The notes under the pieces were generated by a model. That model worked only from the letters and a program-made list of their open reading frames with translations, was not told the DNA's origin and ran no database searches. Shown in pieces: positions 43,766-54,584 of a stretch of DNA of 64,000 nucleotides. The position numbers and the translations under genes were made by a program. This DNA is from Sternotherus odoratus (lineage: Eukaryota > Chordata > Testudines > Kinosternidae). The number at the start of each line of letters is the position of its first letter. Within the stretch, counting starts at the first letter, position 1. The stretch lies in assembly GCA_032164245.1 (NCBI GenBank), contig JAVMKO010000001.1:246397644-246461643 (forward strand). Direction: 5' to 3'.

Positions 43766-45375
43766 TGTTAACATAGTCCTTTTTCAGCAGGATGATATTT
43801 TATGAAAACTAGCACCTTTTAAATTCATACCCATAGCATCCACAGGGAGGAGTTATACCAGCCCTTTGGTACATGCTGCTTTTCACATCCCCACACTGGA
43901 GGTGCACTGGACTGGAGACAGAGGCATTCTCAAGTCTATTAAAATTCCAAATCAAAATATACCCATAGTAAATCTGCATCTGGGATCTTATGAAGTCCAT
44001 CAGTTTTGAATGATGTGTTTAGAAAAGCACACTTGTTTTTCACAGAACATGGTTAATTTTGAGGTCCAAAACAAAAAAATATAATGTTTTAATAATTAAG
44101 TGAGTCAAAGAGGGTACCTGATAATTTCACGCCGGATGAAGAAAATCAACAACTGATAGTGATTTGGATGAGAGATCACTTTTAGTGGGTGAAAGTATTA
44201 TTTGCTGTAGATGTGATGCTGAAATAAAGTCTCAGAAAGTCTACAACACCACAACTACCACGAAACATAATTTAAGTGAATTTGGATAATTTTAAGGTAT
44301 TTCAACAAGATTCTTGGTCTGAATTTTTAAAAATAAAAATTTTATCTGGAGCCTAAACTTTAAGAATACTAAATTCTTTTAACTGTATAAAACCCCCTAA
44401 CATTTTAAACTCCAGAGTTATCAACATGGGAGCCCTGAGTCAACAAAAATCAGAGACACTATCACTCCTTATATTCTTATCACACAGGTATATTGATGGG
44501 ATACTCTACTGAAAAAAGTAATACATCAATAATCAGCTTTAGTTAGAAAATTAAGGTCCAAGGAGAGATATTGACAGTCTGAGAACGAACACTGCAGATT
44601 AGAAAGACAAATTAGTGGCTGACAGAAAAAAATGTAGAGATCAGTCTCTGGGAGGATGCTTTGGGTTTTAAAAATGAGGACAAGAGATAAGAAAATGCAG
44701 TGTGGTGGTATTGGTAAGCAAACTTTAGAAATATATTTGTGTGCTAGGAGAACTGCATGACACAGTGGGTTAAAGTATAGTGTATTCTGGGGAAATAGTT
44801 TCGCCTCCTGAAATAAAACTGAAGTAGAAACATATGTGGTAGTTTCACAAAACCCAGAATTCCAAGCATTCTGTAATGGCCTTTTTTTTTTATCTGCTCT
44901 GTGGTAATGCAAGGCTTCTCTGCTATTTGCACCTGCATGTAAGGGAATCTGGCAAAATCAAGTCAATTTGCCGATGATTCATACAGTTGAACATGTGTTA
45001 CTGGGAAATCATGTAGAACGGGAAGTTGATGGGAATAGAAGAACTAAACAAGAGGCAAGAAGAAGGAAAATGGATACAAAATATGAAGAAAGGCAGGGGA
45101 AAAGAGAACAGAATTAAACTGGTAGGCCTTAAAGTTCTGGAGTCACTGATTAAGGTTTTCTTTCACTATTGGCTTCTGTGTTCCTGCATTTTGCCCCCTG
45201 ATACTCTCTGCTCCCATTCCCATCCCCAACCACCAATCAATCCTGCAGCAGCATGGCTGGATACAGTTCCTATGTGAAAGGATGCCATTAACATAAATGG
45301 TAATTGGCAGCATTTTTCCTGATCTCCTTTACCCCACCACCTCATTCATTTTAAAAGTTTAAATTTCTTTTGGAA
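43766..45375. other. Unannotated AT-rich DNA
   Basis: No gene or element recognised. A minus-strand frame of 128 codons (44526-44912) has no domain that I recognise. Confidence 0.45.
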
Positions 45376-45440
45376 CATAGGAAATGCTTTACTGAAAAAA
45401 GATGAATGGTCCATTTAGTCCAGCATTCTGTGTATGACTA
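45376..45440 (-). mobile_element. CR1 3' tail fragment, old
   Basis: AACATAGGAAATGC followed by GGTCCATTTAGTCCAGCATTC is a diverged CR1 3' tail. It lies about 60 bp below the insertion site of the long CR1. Confidence 0.6.
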
Positions 45441-45708
45441 CGGCTAATTCCTGATATTTCAAGGGAAACGGTACTAACTCCACAATGCATGTGTCTTGAG
45501 AACATAAGAACATAAGAACATAAGAACGGCCATACTGGGTCAGACCAAAGGTCCATCTAGCCCAGCATCCTGTCTACCGACAGTGGCCAATGCCAGGTGC
45601 CCCGGAGTGAGTGAACCTAACAGGTATGATCGAGCGATCTCTCTCCTGCCATCCATCACCCCCCTCTGACAGACAGAGGCTAGGGACACCATTCCTTACC
45701 CATCCCGG

Positions 45709-46905
45709 CTAATAGCCATTTATGGACTTAGCCTCCATGAATTTATCCAGCTCTCTTTTAAACCCTGTTATAGTCCTAGCCTTCACAGCCTCCTCAGGTA
45801 AGGAGTTCCACAGGTTGACTGTGCGCTGTGGGAAGAAGAACTTCCTTTTATTTGTTTTAAACCTGCTGCACGCCAATTTCATTGAGTGGCCCCTAGTTCT
45901 TCTATTTTGGGAACAAGTAAATAACTTTTCCTTATTTACTTCCTCCACACCACTCATAATTTTATATACCTCTATCATATCCCCCCTTAGTCTCTTCTTT
46001 TCCAAGCTAAAAAGTCCTAGCCTCTTTAATCTCTCTTCATATGGGACCCGTTCCAAACCCCTAATCATTTTAGTTGCCCTTCTCTGAACCTTTTCTAGTG
46101 CCACTATATCCTTTTTGAGATGAGGAGACCACATTTGTACGCAGTATTCAAGATGTGGGCGCACCATGGATTTGTATAAGGGCAATAAGATATTCTCCGA
46201 CTTATTCTCTATCCCTTTTTTAATGATTCCTAACATCCTGTTTGCTTTTTTGACTGCCGCTGCACACTGCGTGGATGCCTTCAGAGAACTATCCACAATG
46301 ACTCCCAGGTCTTTTTCCTGATTGGTTGTAGCTAAATTAGCCCCCATCATATTGTATGTATAGTTGGGGTTATTTTTTCCAATGTGCATTACTTTACATT
46401 TATCCACATTAAATTTCATTTGCCATTTTGTTGCCCAATCACTTAGTTTAGTGAGATCTTTTTGAAGTTCTTCACAGTCTGCTTTGGTCCTTACTACTTT
46501 GAGCAGTTTAGTATCATCTGCAAACTTTGCCACATCACTGTTTACCCCTTCCTCCAAATCATTTATAAATAAGTTGAATAGGATCGGTCCCAGGACTGAC
46601 CCTTGGGGAACACCACTAGTTACCCCTCTCCATTCTGAAAAGGTTCCATTTATTCCTACCCTTTGTTCCCTGTCTTTTAACCAGTTTTCAATCCATGAGA
46701 AGATCTTCCCTCTTATCCCATGGCAGCTTAATTTACGTAAGAGCCTTTGGTGAGGGACCTTGTCAAAGGCTTTCTGGAAATCTAAGTACACTATGTCCAC
46801 CGGATCCCCCTTGTCCACATGTTTGCTGACCCCTTCAAAGAACTCTAATAGATTAGTAAGACACGATTTCCCTTTGCAGAAACCATGTTGACTTTTGCCC
46901 AACAA
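45709..46905 (-). CDS. CR1 ORF2, RT C-terminal part
   Basis: This 398-codon frame carries the second half of the CR1 reverse transcriptase: GKSQHGFCKGKSCLTNLLEF at the start, YLDFQKAFDKVPH (50-62), SGVPQGSVLGP, the catalytic FADD and the C-terminal HLEYCVQMWSPH and KRELDKFMEAKSINGY. It is separated from the upstream RT half by a one-base deletion (TTTTCCGG here, TTTTCCCGG in the copy at 12-14 kb). The annotated Met is an internal residue. Function needs the upstream half, so as it stands it is a broken gene, though its domain sequence is well preserved. Confidence 0.85.
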   Translation of the reverse strand: MLGKSQHGFCKGKSCLTNLLEFFEGVSKHVDKGDPVDIVYLDFQKAFDKVPHQRLLRKLSCHGIRGKIFSWIENWLKDREQRVGINGTFSEWRGVTSGVPQGSVLGPILFNLFINDLEEGVNSDVAKFADDTKLLKVVRTKADCEELQKDLTKLSDWATKWQMKFNVDKCKVMHIGKNNPNYTYNMMGANLATTNQEKDLGVIVDSSLKASTQCAAAVKKANRMLGIIKKGIENKSENILLPLYKSMVRPHLEYCVQMWSPHLKKDIVALEKVQRRATKMIRGLERVPYEERLKRLGLFSLEKKRLRGDMIEVYKIMSGVEEVNKEKLFTCSQNRRTRGHSMKLACSRFKTNKRKFFFPQRTVNLWNSLPEEAVKARTITGFKRELDKFMEAKSINGY

Positions 46906-46955
46906 TTTATGCTCTTCTATGTGTCTGACAATTTTATTCTTTACTATTGTTTCAA

Positions 46956-48401
46956 CTAATTTTCCGGTACGGACGTTAGACTGACTGGTCTGTAATTGCC
47001 AGGATCACCCCTAGAGCCCTTTTTAAATATTAGCGTTACATTAGCTATCTTCCAGTCACTGGGCACAGTAGCCGATTTAAAGGATAGGTTACAAACCCTC
47101 GTTAATAGTGCCGCAATTTCACATTTGAGTTCTTTCAGAACTCTTGGGTGAATGCCATCTGGTCCCGGTGACTTGTTACAGTTAAGTTTATCAATGAGTT
47201 CCAGAACCTCCTCTACTGATACTTCAATTTGTGACAATACCTCAGATTCGTCACCTACAAAAGACACCTCAGATTTAGGAATCTCCCTAACGTCCTCAGC
47301 CGTGAAGACTGAAGCAAAGAATTCATTTAGTTTCTCTGCAATGACTCTGTCATCTTTAAGTGCTCCTTTTGTATCTCTGTCATCCAGGGGCCCCACTGGT
47401 TGTTTAGCAGGCTTCCTGCTTCTGACATATTTAAAAAACATTTTGTTATTACCTTTTGAGTTTTTGGCTAGCTGCTCTTCAAACTCCATTTTAGCTTTTC
47501 TTATTACATTCTTACACTTTATTTGGCAGTGCTTATGCTCCTTTCTATTTACCTCACTAGGATTAGACTTCCACTTTTTAAACGATGCCTTTTTCTCTCT
47601 CACTGCTTCTTTTACTTGGCTGTTAAGCCACGGTGGCTCTTTTTTAGTTTTCTGGCGTTGTTTTTTAATTTGGGGTATACATTTGAGTTGGGCCTTTATT
47701 ATGGTATCTTTGAAGAGAGTCCATGCAGCTTGCAGGGATTTCACTTTAGTCACTTTACCTTTTAATTTCTGTTTAACTAACCCCCTCATTCTTGCATAGT
47801 TCCCCTTTTTGAAATTAAATGCCCCAGTGTTGGGCTTCTGAGGTGTTATTCCCACCATAGGAATGTTAAATGTTATGATATTATGGTCACTATTTCCCAG
47901 CGGTCCTTTTATAGTTACCTCTTGAACCAGATCCTGCGCTCCACTCAGGACTAAATCTAGAGTTGCCTCTACCCTTGTGGTTTCCTGTACCAGCTGCTCC
48001 AAGAAGCAGTCATTTAAAGTATCAAGAAATTTCATCTCTGCATTTCGTCCTGAGGTGACATGTACCCAGTCAATGTTGGGATAATTGAAGTCTCCCACTA
48101 TTATTGGGTTCTTTATTTTGACAGCCTCTCTAATCTCCCTTAGCATTTCGTCATCCCTATCACTGTCCTGATCAGGTGGTCGATAATAGAGCCCTATTGT
48201 TATGTTCTTATTAGAGCATGAAATTACTATCCATAGTGATTCTATGGAAGATGTGGATTCATTTAAGATTTTTACTTCATTTGATTCTACACTATCTTTT
48301 ACATAAAGTGCCACTCCCCCGCCCCCACGACCTATTCTGTCCTTCCGATATATTTTATACCCTGGAATGATTGTGTCCATTGATTGTCCTCGGTCCACCA
48401 T
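46956..48401 (-). CDS. CR1 ORF2, endonuclease C-terminal part plus RT N-terminal part
   Basis: This 481-codon frame begins inside the APE-type endonuclease: LYYRPP (71-76), GDFNYPNIDW (103-112), LDLVLS (148-153) and the catalytic SDH (171-173). A lysine-rich linker follows, then the start of RT with NKSPGPDGIHPRVLKEL and GNYRPVSLTSVP at the C-terminus. The endonuclease nicks target DNA for target-primed reverse transcription. The frame ends at a one-base deletion near 46963. The start Met is internal; the true N-terminal part of the endonuclease is in the overlapping upstream frame. Confidence 0.85.
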   Translation of the reverse strand: MVDRGQSMDTIIPGYKIYRKDRIGRGGGGVALYVKDSVESNEVKILNESTSSIESLWIVISCSNKNITIGLYYRPPDQDSDRDDEMLREIREAVKIKNPIIVGDFNYPNIDWVHVTSGRNAEMKFLDTLNDCFLEQLVQETTRVEATLDLVLSGAQDLVQEVTIKGPLGNSDHNIITFNIPMVGITPQKPNTGAFNFKKGNYARMRGLVKQKLKGKVTKVKSLQAAWTLFKDTIIKAQLKCIPQIKKQRQKTKKEPPWLNSQVKEAVREKKASFKKWKSNPSEVNRKEHKHCQIKCKNVIRKAKMEFEEQLAKNSKGNNKMFFKYVRSRKPAKQPVGPLDDRDTKGALKDDRVIAEKLNEFFASVFTAEDVREIPKSEVSFVGDESEVLSQIEVSVEEVLELIDKLNCNKSPGPDGIHPRVLKELKCEIAALLTRVCNLSFKSATVPSDWKIANVTLIFKKGSRGDPGNYRPVSLTSVPEN

Positions 48402-49129
48402 GTTTCTGTGATGCCTATTATGTCAATATCCTCCTCTAACACGAGGCACTCTAGTTCACCCATCTTATTATTTAGACTTCTGGCATTTGTGTATAAGCAC
48501 TTTAAAAACTGGTCACTGTTTATCTGTCTGCTCTTCCCTGGTGTGTCAGATTCTTTATGTGAAAATTTCTCATCTGATCTGGCCCCTCCTTTATCCTTTT
48601 CCATCCTTTCCTGTCTAAAACCTAGAGAATCTCTAACGACAGACCCTCCTGTAAGAGAAGTCTCTATCCGATCCACGTGCTCCTCTGCAGCAATCGGCTT
48701 TCCCACATCTCTTAGTTTAAAAAACTGCTCTGCAACCTTTTTAATGTTAAGTGCCAGCAGCCTGGTTCCACTTTGGTTTAGGTGGAGCCCATCCTTCCTG
48801 TATAGGCTCCCCCCATCCCAAAAGTTTCCCCAGTTCCTAATAAATCTGAACCCTTCCTCTCTACACCATCGTCTCATCCACGCATTGAGACTCTGAAGCT
48901 CTGCCTGCCTACCTGGCCCTGCGCGTGGAACTGGAAGCATTTCTGAGAAAGCCACCATAGAGGTCCTGGATTTCAACCTCTTTCCTAGCAACCTAAATTT
49001 GGCCTCCAGGACCTCTCTCCTACCCTTCCCTATGTCGTTGGTACCTACATGTACCACAACCACCGGCTCCTCCCCAGAACTACTTATAAGTCTGAGAAGT
49101 ACCATACCATGGGGGAAATTCCTTACCAA
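48332..49129 (-). CDS. CR1 esterase-like region continuing into endonuclease N-terminus
   Basis: Residues 22-135 resemble an SGNH/GDSL hydrolase: VVVHVGTND with block III GTND (29-32) and DGLHLNQSG with the Asp-x-x-His block V (113-118). CR1 ORF1 proteins are known to carry such an esterase domain; its role may be lipid or membrane interaction. From about residue 209 the same frame enters the endonuclease: LKCLYTNARS, with the metal-site Asn in TNARS, and ITETWW (240-245) with the catalytic Glu. After TQS a one-base loss sends the frame to a false end. The N-terminus and the catalytic Ser block are lost by truncation. Esterase and endonuclease in one frame is unusual for CR1. Confidence 0.75.
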   Translation of the reverse strand: MVRNFPHGMVLLRLISSSGEEPVVVVHVGTNDIGKGRREVLEAKFRLLGKRLKSRTSMVAFSEMLPVPRAGPGRQAELQSLNAWMRRWCREEGFRFIRNWGNFWDGGSLYRKDGLHLNQSGTRLLALNIKKVAEQFFKLRDVGKPIAAEEHVDRIETSLTGGSVVRDSLGFRQERMEKDKGGARSDEKFSHKESDTPGKSRQINSDQFLKCLYTNARSLNNKMGELECLVLEEDIDIIGITETWWTEDNQWTQSFQGIKYIGRTE

Positions 49130-49159
49130 TCACAGCTGGTGATCAGTTCATGCCTTGAA

Positions 49160-51594
49160 GCAAGAAGGTTTTTATTGTTTTATGCTAGGCAGTGTAACTA
49201 GACATGCTGCTTTTACAAGACTTTGATAAATGAGTATTGCAAAAAAAAAAAAAAAAACCTAACTCTTTCAGTCTGTCTGCTCATTAATTATATTATTGTT
49301 AATACTACTCAAATTTAGATACTGTATTAGATATTACTTTGCACAGGTTTTAGGATCTTACCTCCTGCTGACCCCTCCTCTACACTCAGAACCCCAAGAC
49401 CAAGATTTTAACAGGTGATGAGTGGGTTTTGGGTGCCTCAAGTTTTCAGGCACATTTTTGAGACATTAATGATCCTAGCCTTTCAAACAGTGGTAGCTCA
49501 ACATCAAGCTTCTCTAAGGAGTTGGGCACTGAAAATCACCAGACATTTTTGAATCTTTAAGTAGTTATTCATTCATTTCATTTTACTATTAAACTTTTGG
49601 TCTTTGTGTTCAAAAATTGAAGTGGGAAAGGCCTAATGCTCATTTATAGTAAACCTGGACATGGATGGAGCAGTGTGGAGGGGACATAATCTAAATGAGA
49701 ATCAGGCCCAAAATGTTTAACGTTCTTGATTTCATATTACTGGTTTGGGTTTTAATTAAGAGTTAAAAATGAACGCCAGAATGTCCACAGGTGGGAAATG
49801 CTACTGAAATCCATCTCCATATTAAAGACTGAAATGCCTGTTTTGACATTAAAAACATTTGTGAAATTCAGCCACCCTGTCACCCCAGCTGCTTTTAATA
49901 TTTTTCCTCCTTTTCTCTTAAAACTAAACTGAGAGGATTTAATATATCCTACTCAAGTTTAAAATACTATGGGAGAAGGCTTTTTGAAAGCTGCAGCAGG
50001 ACAAGCAATTCATTTTCACCAGAGGCTGAGAATTGCAAATGATGCTCTGCCATAAAATCATACTGTGGTAGGCTCCAGTAAAGAAAAATATGGACTATGC
50101 AATGTCACAAAGAAGCCCACCTACTATGTTACCCGAAGAAAGAAATGGAACCTGGGTGCAGGCTCATTCCTGAAGGGGAGCAAGCAGCTAAGTGAGGAGT
50201 GTATATGAAGGAGAGAGCTCCCAGTTCCGTCTTCACACTGCTACAGTTAAAGTGAATACATGAAGAATGCTTAAACAGAGTTCAGAAGCATGTTCTGAAA
50301 AATTCAGCATGGCTTAATGGCAATATCTTCACTGTAGTTATCACAGTCAATGTAAAACCTTAGGCCTCTGTTCCAAAGCAGCCTTCTGCCTTAGAAGCTG
50401 CTCGGTGCCTGGGGGATGAGCTCAGAAGAGGAACTGTGGCTGAATGTGTGTGCGTGTATGAACTATCAAAAGTTGCCTTGCCTGCAAATAGAAGGCCTAA
50501 TCCTGAGTAGCTGCAAGTCCCACTGATTTAGCCAGCTTTGATCATTAGCTCACTGTGGACCACATTCTGATTTTAGATGCAGTCCTGAGCAAGGAGGTGT
50601 GTGTAAACTGCCCCACCCTATGAGTGGCTCCTATGACACACCCCTGTTTCCTGTTTGTACACAGTGAGGGGATAGTAATTTATTGCTGGCATATACTAGC
50701 AGTAAATTGCCACTTTCCCCGCACTTGTTCAGCTGTACTGGCCAGTGAGTGAACCAGGAGGAAACAGGTGTGGAGCCAGGCTCCACCCACTCCATACCCC
50801 TGCTCCAGGGTGAAAATAAGCAGACATATAGCACCTGCCCATTCCTACACACCTGAACCCTGGGCCTAGGTACCTTGTGCAATAGCTTAAGGGGAGTTAC
50901 GTCCCTTCACATCCTTGAGTGGCATGAAATCCTAATCACCCTCTAGCCCTGCATTGTCATCGTATAGAAAATTTGCCTCAAAATACATTCGGCAAAATCA
51001 AGTTTCAAATGGATGAAAAAGTTGCTTGAGTCTCCCCCTCACTGAGAAAATTCAGTCTTTTAGGCAGATTCACAATCATTTATTTTTGCTTTTGCAAATT
51101 CACATCCATCTTAGTATTGTTGTGTGTAAGGGGAAAAAAAGGCCACTTTGCCCTTAAAGTCTTATATGACTTTTTTTTTTCTCTTTGCAGCAAAGACATT
51201 ATAACAGGAAATTTGGGAATGCGGGGTATGGTGGGGGACAGTACATTTTGGAATGCATTTCAGAAATATGACTAAACCCTACCTGGAAAACTTACCTACA
51301 AAAATGTTTATTTTGTAGAAAATGGCAGTTACCTTTCCTGTTCCTTTGGATTTGCAATAAAATTCTCTCTCACAGCTAGAGATATTGAACTCAACCAGTT
51401 GGTATTTACAGAAATCACTGAGAGTTAGACCAATTCTGTTTTTCATTGCAATATTAATAGAAATACTTTTCTTCTGAAATTGAATCTGTTGTACTGAAAA
51501 AGTTATTCTGTAGTAACTAAAGAGGAGTCATCCCTGCTAGCATAAAACTGTAGACTGGGAGGCTTGTTTCCAGATGCAGTGTGGACAAAGGGCA
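49160..51594. other. Unannotated DNA
   Basis: An A run of about 17 lies near 49240-49257 and a T run near 51171. No coding domain, RNA gene or element termini were recognised. Confidence 0.5.
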
Positions 51595-52306
51595 ATGGAT
51601 GGATCTGCATCCGCCAGGATGAACCTGCAATCCGCTAGCCATCTTTTACCTGTATCTGCATCCACTGCCGCAAGCTGTCTCACAATGGCTAGTGGTGGGC
51701 GGGGGACAGAGTCTTGTAGGGAAGAGGCAGCATGAGGGTAGGGACTGGGGGTAAGGGACAGCGCAGGGGCGGGGTCTCAAGGAAAAGGTGTGGAGGGGAG
51801 GGATGGGAGGAAGGGGTGTTGCATCATGTGCTGTTTCCAGGGGGTCCTGAGCGGCAGCACATGGTGGCAGGAGTGCATTTTGCGTCACAATGGGACATAG
51901 GGATGGGGTACCAGGCCGTTCCCACTCCAGTCCCCTTGGCTGGGGTGGGACCTACTGCCCAGGAGCCAGTGGGCTGGGCCTGGGCCTGGGAGCATGACCA
52001 GTGCTACCAGATTGGGCCTAGTGGGGATGCTGATGTTGTCCGAGGAGCCGAAGCTGCTGGACAGGCAGCAACGTAGCAAGTGGATGATGGAGAACCCTGA
52101 CTCCGACCTGCCACCCAGCCGCAGCCATTGGCTGCTGGCCATTACCCCTGAGCGTGTTGCACTCTCTGGGCTGCCTGAGCTGGATGCTGTGGGACAGGTA
52201 CGCTGGTGAGTAGAGCACTGGACAGTTGTACCTGCACCCGAGTCACTATCTGCAAAAAAGATCAGAGGATATGAAGTGGATATCCGCAGATTTGCAGGGC
52301 TCTAGC
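51595..52306. mobile_element. Decayed hAT-like element, GC-rich interior
   Basis: The right end (GATATCCGCAGATTTGCAGG then GCTCTA) matches the family represented at 27496-27818. Near the left edge GGATCTGCATCCGCC and CTGTATCTGCATCC are the expected subterminal words. The left terminus itself is not visible. The interior is G-rich with short frames on both strands and no recognised domain. Confidence 0.45.
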
Positions 52307-53401
52307 GACGGACTCTTCCTAAAAGTGTGGGGGAAGAATGAGGCCCCACCCCCTCCAGAGCCCCACTCCAGCCCCTGCTCTTCCCCTTAAAGCCCCGCTC
52401 CCCATCAAGACAGAAGCCATCTGCCCTGAGATCAGTCCCCAGCCTGCGTCCCTGTCCCTGAGCCTCTTACCGAGGGTGGGTGGAGGGTCCACAGCTCCAC
52501 ACAGCTCCCTGATGCAGCTCTTATCCTGACCAGAATATTAGTGATACTAGACTAGAATAAAAATAATAGATCGGACATTTGGACAAAATAGTCAACATGG
52601 TGCCCGTTCCCAGAGGCTACTATTAAGAGGTTTCTTAACAAGACATACCTAGTCTGGAGGGTATTAAATATGAAAGAAGCCAGTCATCTGCATCTCATAA
52701 AGAAAAAAGGAAACAATTATATTCATCTCACATTAAGGAAAATACAAATTGTACGTAACATTAATCACTTATTTACCATTGTCTCTCATTTTGTTCCTTT
52801 CCTAGCACCTTCACGGCTTATGAAGTGTTTCTAGTATGGGTTTCCTGTGTAGAAGATCCCCATCACATCAGCCTGCTATCAGTGCTTAAACACCTGGAAC
52901 TCTAAACTGCATGATGATATCACTTTGATCAGTCAGGTGCTGCCATCCATAGCAGTCCCTCCCTGTGGGCACCCCCTCATTTCTAATATAGGAATGCGAC
53001 CTACTTCATCAACACACACCCACATGTGCACACTCACTCACACGCAGTTACTTCTTCTCTTCCTTCAGGAAATCCTCTCTCTCCCTCACTCTCTCTGAAG
53101 TATTCGAATTTCTGTTTTGTTAAGCAGCCCTGTAGCAGGCCAGCCTGTATTTTGTCTAGGCAGTTAAAGTCCGTAGGATGACCTAGCTCTTTCTGTTATA
53201 TAACCAGTAATGTTTTCTTTACTAAACAGTAACTATCCTCAGATTTAACTTTAAACCAACCAAAATGAAACAAAAAAATCTTGTGCCTTGTTGAGGACAA
53301 CATTCTCAGCGGAGATAAATCTTGGCTGATTTCGGAGCCATTTATGGTACATTTATAAACCAAATGTTAGGACTAAGAAAACACAGTCTATATACATATC
53401 A
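52307..53401. other. Unannotated DNA
   Basis: C-rich to about 52520, then ordinary AT-rich sequence. CACA-rich and CTCT-rich runs occur near 53020-53095. No gene. Confidence 0.5.
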
Positions 53402-53404
53402 TTA

Positions 53405-53650
53405 GGGCTTGTGTTCATTTAAAAGGCTTCCACTCACTTCAGGGAAGTTGCTACCTATGCGATGGGAGGGCTTCTCCCCTCAGCATAGTTAGTGCACATA
53501 CCCAGGAGACAGTGTCTACATTGACAGGAGAATTCTTCTATCAACCCAGCACTTTCTATACTGGAGATTAGGTTGGTGTAGGGGTGTGGATTTCTCACAT
53601 CTCTGAGCTATGTAGTTGTATGGACCTAACTTCCTAGTGTGGGCCAGGCC
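53405..53650. mobile_element. PIF/Harbinger MITE with TTA target duplication
   Basis: The left end GGGCTTGTGTTCATTT and right end AGTGTGGGCCAGGCC are diverged inverted repeats. TTA flanks both (53402-53404 and 53651-53653), the 3-bp target typical of PIF/Harbinger. Internal words such as GACAGGAGAATTCTTCTATC and TCAACCCAGCA match a common turtle MITE. Noncoding. Confidence 0.7.
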
Positions 53651-53653
53651 TTA

Positions 53654-54388
53654 TATAGCAGCACATAGAGCACTCTGTTGCAATCAAGATTCATTCAGAA
53701 AGGCAAGAATGCCAAGACAGCTGTAAAAGATTAGTGTGGCTCCTTAGCCAGGTTTGCATAATGTATATTCTGCCACACTTTAATGATAGCTTGACCTGAT
53801 ATACGTAGTCTTGAGCACCCACAACTTTTATAGAAATTAATGGGTATTGTGGATGTTCAGTCTCCCAGGTTTTGGGTTAAGAGTCAAATTCACAGCTGAG
53901 CCAACAGTCAACAAAAGGCCTGCAAAAATCCTTGCCTTAAGGGAGACATAGGTGGTGGCTAGGCCTTGTGATCAAATTTTGTCCTACGTTCTGAATGTTG
54001 TACAATAGAAATCTCTGTGACAAAGCCAACTTTATTGTTTTGATCATTTTCTTAGAGCTAGTTAGATGCAAATTACTCTGGTTGAGCCACCAAGTGTGAG
54101 TATGGTTATGAACTATAAATTATGTACAAAGATGTGTCAGTCCTTCCTTTACTTCATTACACAAAGTCCATTAAATTGAAGATAATATGGGCTTAATCCT
54201 GCTTCCTTTGATGTCAAGTGAAGAGGAAGGAGGCCCTTGTGATTAATGACTGCATTTGAACGACAAAGAGCTGGCTTCATTTTCTGGTTCTCCCACAGAT
54301 TTTCTGTGTGATCTATGGAAAGTCTCTTAACTGCCCAATCCCTCATCTATAAAATAAGGATGACAACACATTCTCTTGCTCACTGCCT
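53654..54388. other. Unannotated DNA
   Basis: Nothing recognised. Confidence 0.5.
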
Positions 54389-54584
54389 TAGAATCATAGA
54401 ATATCAGGGTTGGAAGGGACCTCAGCAGGTCATCTAGTCCAACCCCTTGCTCAAAGCAGGACCAATCCCCAATTAAATCATCCAACAGAGTTTTTTCCCC
54501 ATATCCCTAAATGCCCCCCTCAAGGAACTCACAACCCCGGGTTTAGCAGACCAATGCTCAAACCACTGAGCTATCCCTCCCCCC
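54389..54584 (-). mobile_element. tRNA-headed SINE with CR1-type tail, nearly complete
   Basis: Minus-strand order: GGAGGGATAGCTCAGTGGTT (pol III A box within TAGCTCAGTGG), GCTAAACCCGGGGTTGTGAG, a shortened B-box region (GAGTTCCTTGAGG, where GAGTTCAATCC would be expected), the body, then a tail GGTCCCTTCCAACCCTGATA and TTCTATGATTCTA. The tail matches the CR1 3' end at 27340-27365. Such SINEs are mobilised by the CR1 machinery. The damaged B box suggests this copy is not transcribed. Confidence 0.85.

Larger units (their letters stand above)
45500..49152 (-). mobile_element. Long young CR1 LINE (3.65 kb)
   Basis: The most complete CR1 in the window. It ends at the low coordinate in tandem ATAAGAAC octamers. 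Reading 5' to 3' on the minus strand it holds an esterase-like region, endonuclease, linker, RT and 3' UTR. It is 5'-truncated near 49152. TCTTGA (45494-45499) and CCTTGA (49153-49158) may be an imperfect TSD. Two single-base losses, near 48379 and 46963, break the coding frame. The 45507-47380 part aligns with 12247-14124 at about 98 percent by eye. Confidence 0.9.

Noticed and set aside
47152..47799. 215-codon plus-strand open frame, and others at 48384-48896 and 45722-46087
   Set aside because: These are antisense shadows of the young CR1 coding sequence; equivalent shadows occur opposite the 12-14 kb copy.
54389..54584. tRNA gene
   Set aside because: The tRNA-like head lacks a complete B box and acceptor stem and is fused to a CR1-type tail; it is a SINE.
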